From Vreelandella maris (GTDB taxonomy: Bacteria > Pseudomonadota > Gammaproteobacteria > Pseudomonadales > Halomonadaceae), in the NCBI RefSeq assembly GCF_013371085.1, contig NZ_JABWCV010000023.1:1-63771 (forward strand): a stretch of 63,771 nucleotides of DNA, read 5' to 3'. This document shows, one piece after another, positions 60,606 to 63,771 of this stretch. The stretch's first letter is position 1; each line of letters begins with the position of its first letter. The position numbers and the translations under genes are program-made. The notes beneath the pieces were generated by a model. That model was not told the DNA's origin and made no database searches. It was given only the letters and a program-made list of their open reading frames with translations.

Positions 60606-61637
60606 ATGCAAACGCGCCCACTTGGCAGAACCGGTATGGAGGTCAGTCGACTCTGCTTAGGCACGATGACGTTTGGCGAGCAAAATAGCGAAGCCGAAGC
60701 CCATGAGCAGCTTGACCGAGCCGTGGCGTTTGGCATCAATTTCATTGATACCGCTGAAATGTACCCAGTGCCCCCGATGGCTAAGACCCAGGGTCTTACC
60801 GAGCAATATATCGGTAGCTGGCTGAAACAGCGTGGCTCCCGCGACGACCTCATCATTGCAACGAAAGCTGCCGGCCCAGGGCTTGACCATATCCGGGGTG
60901 GTCCACGCCTCACCCGCGAGCATATTCATCAGGCCATCGATACAAGCTTAGCGCGCTTAAATACGGATCATATTGACCTTTACCAACTGCACTGGCCAGA
61001 CCGTCAAACTAATTTCTTCGGCAAATTAGGCTATGTGCATAGCGAAGATGAAGACGCCACGCCTCTGGAAGAGACACTATCTGCATTAAAAGAGCTGGTT
61101 GATACAGGTAAGGTGCGCGCCATTGGGCTCTCTAATGATACGCCTTGGGGAGTCATGCGCTCGCTACAGCTCGCCGACAAGCTGAACTTACCGCGTGTCG
61201 CCTCTGTACAGAATCCCTACAACCTTCTGAACCGCTCCTTTGAAGTGGGTTTGGCTGAAATTGCGCATCGTGAAGACGTAGGGCTACTCGCCTATTCGCC
61301 GCTAGGGTTTGGTGTTCTCTCAGGTAAGTATCTGAACGGTGCCCAACCGCCAAAAGGCCGCCTGACGCTTTATGAGCGCTTCAAACGCTATACCTCCCCA
61401 GAAGCAGAAGCTGCCACGCAAGCCTATGTGTCACTGGCTCAACAGCATGACTTAGATCCTGCTCAAATGGCGTTGGCTTTTGTTAACTCGCGCAGCTTTC
61501 TAACCAGTAACATTATTGGCGCGACCACCATGGAGCAGTTGGAAAGCAATCTTGCCAGCGAGAGCCTCAAGCTGGATGACGACGTGCTAGAGGAAATCGA
61601 AGATATTCATCGTTGCATGCCTAATCCCTGCCCTTAA
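60606..61637 (+). CDS. Aldo/keto reductase, Tas-like
   Basis: A 343-residue TIM-barrel reductase; ATG at 60606 follows AAGGAG by 7 bases. The catalytic tetrad is visible: Asp and Tyr in 'FIDTAEMYPVPP', Lys in 'LIIATKAAG' and His in 'DLYQLHWPD'. The layout, with 'HSEDEDATPLEETLSALKELV', is that of Tas, an NADPH-dependent enzyme of the AKR family. Substrates are aldehydes or ketones; the native one is unknown. A strong hairpin lies 40 bp upstream. Confidence 0.9.
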   Translation: MQTRPLGRTGMEVSRLCLGTMTFGEQNSEAEAHEQLDRAVAFGINFIDTAEMYPVPPMAKTQGLTEQYIGSWLKQRGSRDDLIIATKAAGPGLDHIRGGPRLTREHIHQAIDTSLARLNTDHIDLYQLHWPDRQTNFFGKLGYVHSEDEDATPLEETLSALKELVDTGKVRAIGLSNDTPWGVMRSLQLADKLNLPRVASVQNPYNLLNRSFEVGLAEIAHREDVGLLAYSPLGFGVLSGKYLNGAQPPKGRLTLYERFKRYTSPEAEAATQAYVSLAQQHDLDPAQMALAFVNSRSFLTSNIIGATTMEQLESNLASESLKLDDDVLEEIEDIHRCMPNPCP

Positions 61638-61725
61638 AAGCTGTTCTTAACAACTGTCTTTAAAAGCCGCTCTTAAAAATCGTCATTCAGAACAAGGCGG
61701 CTCTCACCAAGCTATCGACACTATA

Positions 61726-61745
61726 GCCTCGGCCTTCGCCGAGGC
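61726..61745. promoter_or_regulatory. GC-rich hairpin before yaaA
   Basis: GCCTCGGC-CTTC-GCCGAGGC is a perfect 8-bp stem with a stable UUCG-type loop. No T-run follows; a -10-like TATACT lies a few bases downstream. It may end the reductase message or sit at the start of the yaaA promoter region. Confidence 0.45.
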
Positions 61746-61807
61746 TTGGTATACTAAACCCACTTATAATCGGCTTTTATTTACCTGGGCACAAACAGGA
61801 GCATGCA

Positions 61808-62587
61808 ATGCTGAGCGTTATCTCTCCCGCCAAAACGCTGGATTTTGAAACCCCACCCACCACAAAAAAAGTGACGCAGCCCGACTTCCTGAAACAGAGC
61901 CAAGCGCTGATCGATATTTTACGCGACTATTCGCCGCAGCAAATCAGCGAACTTATGGGTATCAGCGATAAATTAGCGGGCCTGAACGCCGCACGTTTTG
62001 AAGAGTGGCAGCCCCCTTTCTCCCTACATAATGCCAAACCTGCTGTTCAGGCGTTTCAGGGTGATGTTTACACTGGCCTACAAGCCGAAAGCTTCAGTGA
62101 GGGTGAAAACCGTTATGCGCAATCGCACCTACGCATACTTTCCGGCTTATATGGCCTGCTACGGCCACTGGACTTAATTCAGCCATATCGGCTGGAAATG
62201 GGCACCAAGCTATCTAATAGCGCCGGTAAAGATCTCTATGCTTACTGGAAGCCCACCCTAACGCCTGCACTCAATGAGGCCATTGCTGAAAGTGGCTCCA
62301 AGGTGCTGGTGAACCTCGCTTCTAATGAATACTTTAAGGCGGTTGATGCAAAACAGCTTGATGCGCGGGTGATTACGCCGGTATTCAAAGACGAGAAGCA
62401 TGGCACATTCAAGATCATTAGCTTTTATGCCAAAAAGGCACGTGGTCTGATGAGTGCTTGGCTAATTCAGCAGCAGATTAACGAACCTAATGAGCTCAAG
62501 GCCTTCGATGTGGCGGGCTACCGTTTTGATGCCTCGGCGTCTCAGGGTGATACCTTTGTTTTCACTCGCAAAGAAACTGATCGCTAA
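61808..62587 (+). CDS. yaaA: Peroxide stress protein YaaA
   Basis: A 259-residue protein, the usual length. The family's start '[13 protein letters not shown]', '[12 protein letters not shown]', '[28 protein letters not shown]' and '[12 protein letters not shown]' are all present. YaaA lowers free intracellular iron and protects DNA from hydroxyl radicals; the fold binds DNA. An ACAGGAGCA site stands before the ATG. OxyR control is known in E. coli but no site is evident here. Confidence 0.95.
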   Translation: MLSVISPAKTLDFETPPTTKKVTQPDFLKQSQALIDILRDYSPQQISELMGISDKLAGLNAARFEEWQPPFSLHNAKPAVQAFQGDVYTGLQAESFSEGENRYAQSHLRILSGLYGLLRPLDLIQPYRLEMGTKLSNSAGKDLYAYWKPTLTPALNEAIAESGSKVLVNLASNEYFKAVDAKQLDARVITPVFKDEKHGTFKIISFYAKKARGLMSAWLIQQQINEPNELKAFDVAGYRFDASASQGDTFVFTRKETDR

Positions 62588-62611
62588 AGCGAACGACCGG
62601 GCTGGTACAAT

Positions 62612-63187
62612 CTAGAAAAAACGTACGGGGCGTGAAGAACGCGGCTTTAAAAACCGCTGGTGCGCCTCTTTAAACTGCGCTGTGTCACAGCGGTGTAGCC
62701 ACTCATAAGCCACCATATCAGCTGTCACAGTCACCGCACCGCTTGCGCAAGCACGCTCGCGCGCCATCGTAGCCTCTTGTGGTCGACGGCTGGCAGACGC
62801 TTCGCTAAGCCAATACAGCTCGTAACCTGCCGCTAGCAACCCCAATCCCGTTTGCAGCACGCAGATATGCGCTTCTGTTCCACACAGTACAATCTGCGTC
62901 TTTCCTGATGCTTTTAATGCTGATTCAAATTCAGCTTCTGCCATCACGCTGAAATGCTGTTTTTGCCACAGTAGATAATCGTTTAGAGCGGCCAATAGAG
63001 ATGGCGCGGTACCACCTAGCTTTTCAGGATTCTGCTCGGTTAACCAAACGGGTACCTCAAGCAGGCAAGCCATTTCGCCTAGCCAGGCCGCCTCGGTAAC
63101 GGCTTCTTGACCACCTTCAATCACAGGCAGCAGGCCAGCCTGAAAATCGACCATCAGCAGTAGGCTTTTTTCACGTTGTAACTGCAC
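62612..63187 (-). CDS. Isochorismatase-family hydrolase
   Basis: A 191-residue cysteine hydrolase of the YcaC-like type. The catalytic Asp is in 'LLLMVDFQAGLLPVIEGG', and the nucleophile Cys in 'VLCGTEAHICVLQTGLGLL', followed by 'SRRPQEATMARERACASGAVTVTADMVAYE'. Known members hydrolyse amides or have unknown substrates. GGAGGCG precedes the ATG. It is convergent with yaaA; its 3' end lies 25 bp from yaaA's stop. Confidence 0.88.
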   Translation of the reverse strand: MQLQREKSLLLMVDFQAGLLPVIEGGQEAVTEAAWLGEMACLLEVPVWLTEQNPEKLGGTAPSLLAALNDYLLWQKQHFSVMAEAEFESALKASGKTQIVLCGTEAHICVLQTGLGLLAAGYELYWLSEASASRRPQEATMARERACASGAVTVTADMVAYEWLHRCDTAQFKEAHQRFLKPRSSRPVRFF

Positions 63188-63240
63188 AGCGCCTCCTTAA
63201 TTTTTATCATTATTGGAATCATAATAGACACGATACAAAA

Positions 63241-63272
63241 ACAAAGCAGCCGCTTTTCAGCGGCTGCTTTGT
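63241..63272 (-). terminator. Rho-independent terminator after the lipoprotein gene
   Basis: A 13-bp perfect stem (ACAAAGCAGCCGC and its complement) with a six-base loop, followed on the minus strand by TTTTTG. It ends transcription of the small lipoprotein gene at 63301. Confidence 0.85.
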
Positions 63273-63300
63273 TAACGTAGCAATCACATACTTATTCTGC

Positions 63301-63489
63301 CTAGTCTTCGGCAGCCTCTTCCATATCTTCACCGAGCTCTTCCATGCTCTCACCGGCTTCTTCTGCACTTTCGTCAATGCTTTCACCCGCTTCTTCGGCA
63401 GGGCCTTGATCATCACAGGCGACCAGCCCGCCTGCCATTAACACCATAAATAGGGCAATTGCTAACTTTTTGGCTAATTCCGTCGTCAT
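63301..63489 (-). CDS. Small acidic lipoprotein with short repeats
   Basis: A 62-residue protein. The signal sequence ends in the lipobox LVAC, so it is lipidated at C25 or so. The mature part is made of three degenerate acidic repeats of the form 'EEAGES', 'EEAGESM', 'EELGEDM', with no other motif. GGAGGAG stands upstream of the ATG. Such small, strongly acidic lipoproteins are common in halophilic bacteria, where they add negative surface charge; that role is inferred. The gene is monocistronic, with its own terminator. Confidence 0.8.
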   Translation of the reverse strand: MTTELAKKLAIALFMVLMAGGLVACDDQGPAEEAGESIDESAEEAGESMEELGEDMEEAAED

Positions 63490-63670
63490 ATCGTTTCTCC
63501 TCCTGAGATTTTAAATCTTGCACTTGCAGCATAATACTAGATGCTGCTTGGCAACAATACCATGTTAAATACGCAAGCTATTGTTATAAATGTATTTAAA
63601 ACATTTATTTTTGGCGTGCTAATAAAAATTAATTATATGGAAAGTAATGGCTTTCTTCCACGCAACAAAA

Positions 63671-63692
63671 AACCCAGCCGGGTGGCTGGGTT
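63671..63692 (-). terminator. Terminator after the 5S rRNA
   Basis: AACCCAGCC-GGGT-GGCTGGGTT forms a 9-bp stem followed on the minus strand by a T6 run. It lies 15 bp beyond the 5S 3' end and should close the rRNA operon. Confidence 0.85.
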
Positions 63693-63706
63693 CTTCGTGG
63701 TATAGG

Positions 63707-63771
63707 TGCCTGACGATGACCTACTCTCGCATGGGGAGACCCCACACTACCATCGGCGCTAAGCGGTTTCA
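63707..63771 (-). rRNA. rrf: 5S ribosomal RNA, 3' part
   Basis: The reverse complement matches the conserved 3' half of gammaproteobacterial 5S rRNA (TGAAACCGCTTAGCGCCG, then GATGGTAGTGTGGGGTCTCC, then GCGAGAGTAGG), ending ...GTCAGGCA at 63707. The 5' part lies beyond the window, so an rRNA operon probably runs leftward into it. Confidence 0.95.

Overview
The window looks like a chromosome segment of a Halomonas-type gammaproteobacterium. The right-hand tenth carries ordinary core genes in balanced-GC coding sequence: a CnoX/YbbN-like thioredoxin protein, a MalY/PatB-type lyase, a LOG protein, DUF501, YaaA and a 5S rRNA. Everything left of about 53.6 kb looks like a large, patchwork, more AT-rich genomic island. 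The boundary is visible. At 53592-53622 there is a free-standing tRNA 3' end (T arm, acceptor strand and CCA) followed by its own hairpin terminator, and a giant tyrosine-recombinase gene starts only 10 bp to its left. No 5' tRNA half is present, so the island appears to have displaced a tRNA 3' end, with its other junction outside the window.

The island's main cargo is three organic-acid catabolic clusters, each with its own TRAP transporter and regulator. (1) 2.6-13.9 kb: tcuBA-type tricarballylate oxidation genes, a divergent FCD-type GntR regulator, an AbrB-like membrane protein, an iron alcohol dehydrogenase, an aldehyde dehydrogenase and a TAXI-type TRAP transporter. Two nearly identical 18-bp operator-like sites link the tcu promoter to the TAXI promoter. 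(2) 18.0-28.5 kb: a LysR regulator, two metallo-beta-lactamase-fold hydrolases (one AHL-lactonase-like), a tautomerase, an Old Yellow Enzyme, a DctPQM TRAP system, a TcuA-like flavoprotein and an aldehyde dehydrogenase. (3) 30.3-39.1 kb: an L-lactate-oxidase-type enzyme, an alpha/beta hydrolase, an M20 amidohydrolase, DctPQM, an HpaI-type aldolase, a fumarylacetoacetase-family protein and a GntR regulator with a matching operator. The substrates cannot be read from sequence.

Between and around the clusters lies mobile-element debris: IS66, IS701, IS30 (two), IS1380 and IS5 pieces, two umuC relics, an aldehyde dehydrogenase relic and an Rpn-like nuclease relic. The IS66 copy is a tnpC-only derivative with a perfect 8-bp target duplication. 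The IS701 copy has near-perfect ends, sits inside a dead umuC gene, and carries a frameshift in an A7 run.

The part most likely to be undescribed is 41-53.6 kb. A four-gene overlapping operon (43.5-46.8 kb) encodes a secreted trypsin-like protease fold with an SH3-like tail, a secreted HEAT-like protein, a secreted protein of unknown type and a two-TM envelope protein. It is bracketed by two 443-bp direct repeats of the C-terminal end of a TOTE-type helicase. After a HigBA-type toxin-antitoxin pair comes an unrecognised 293-residue protein that converges on the 1151-residue recombinase at the island edge.
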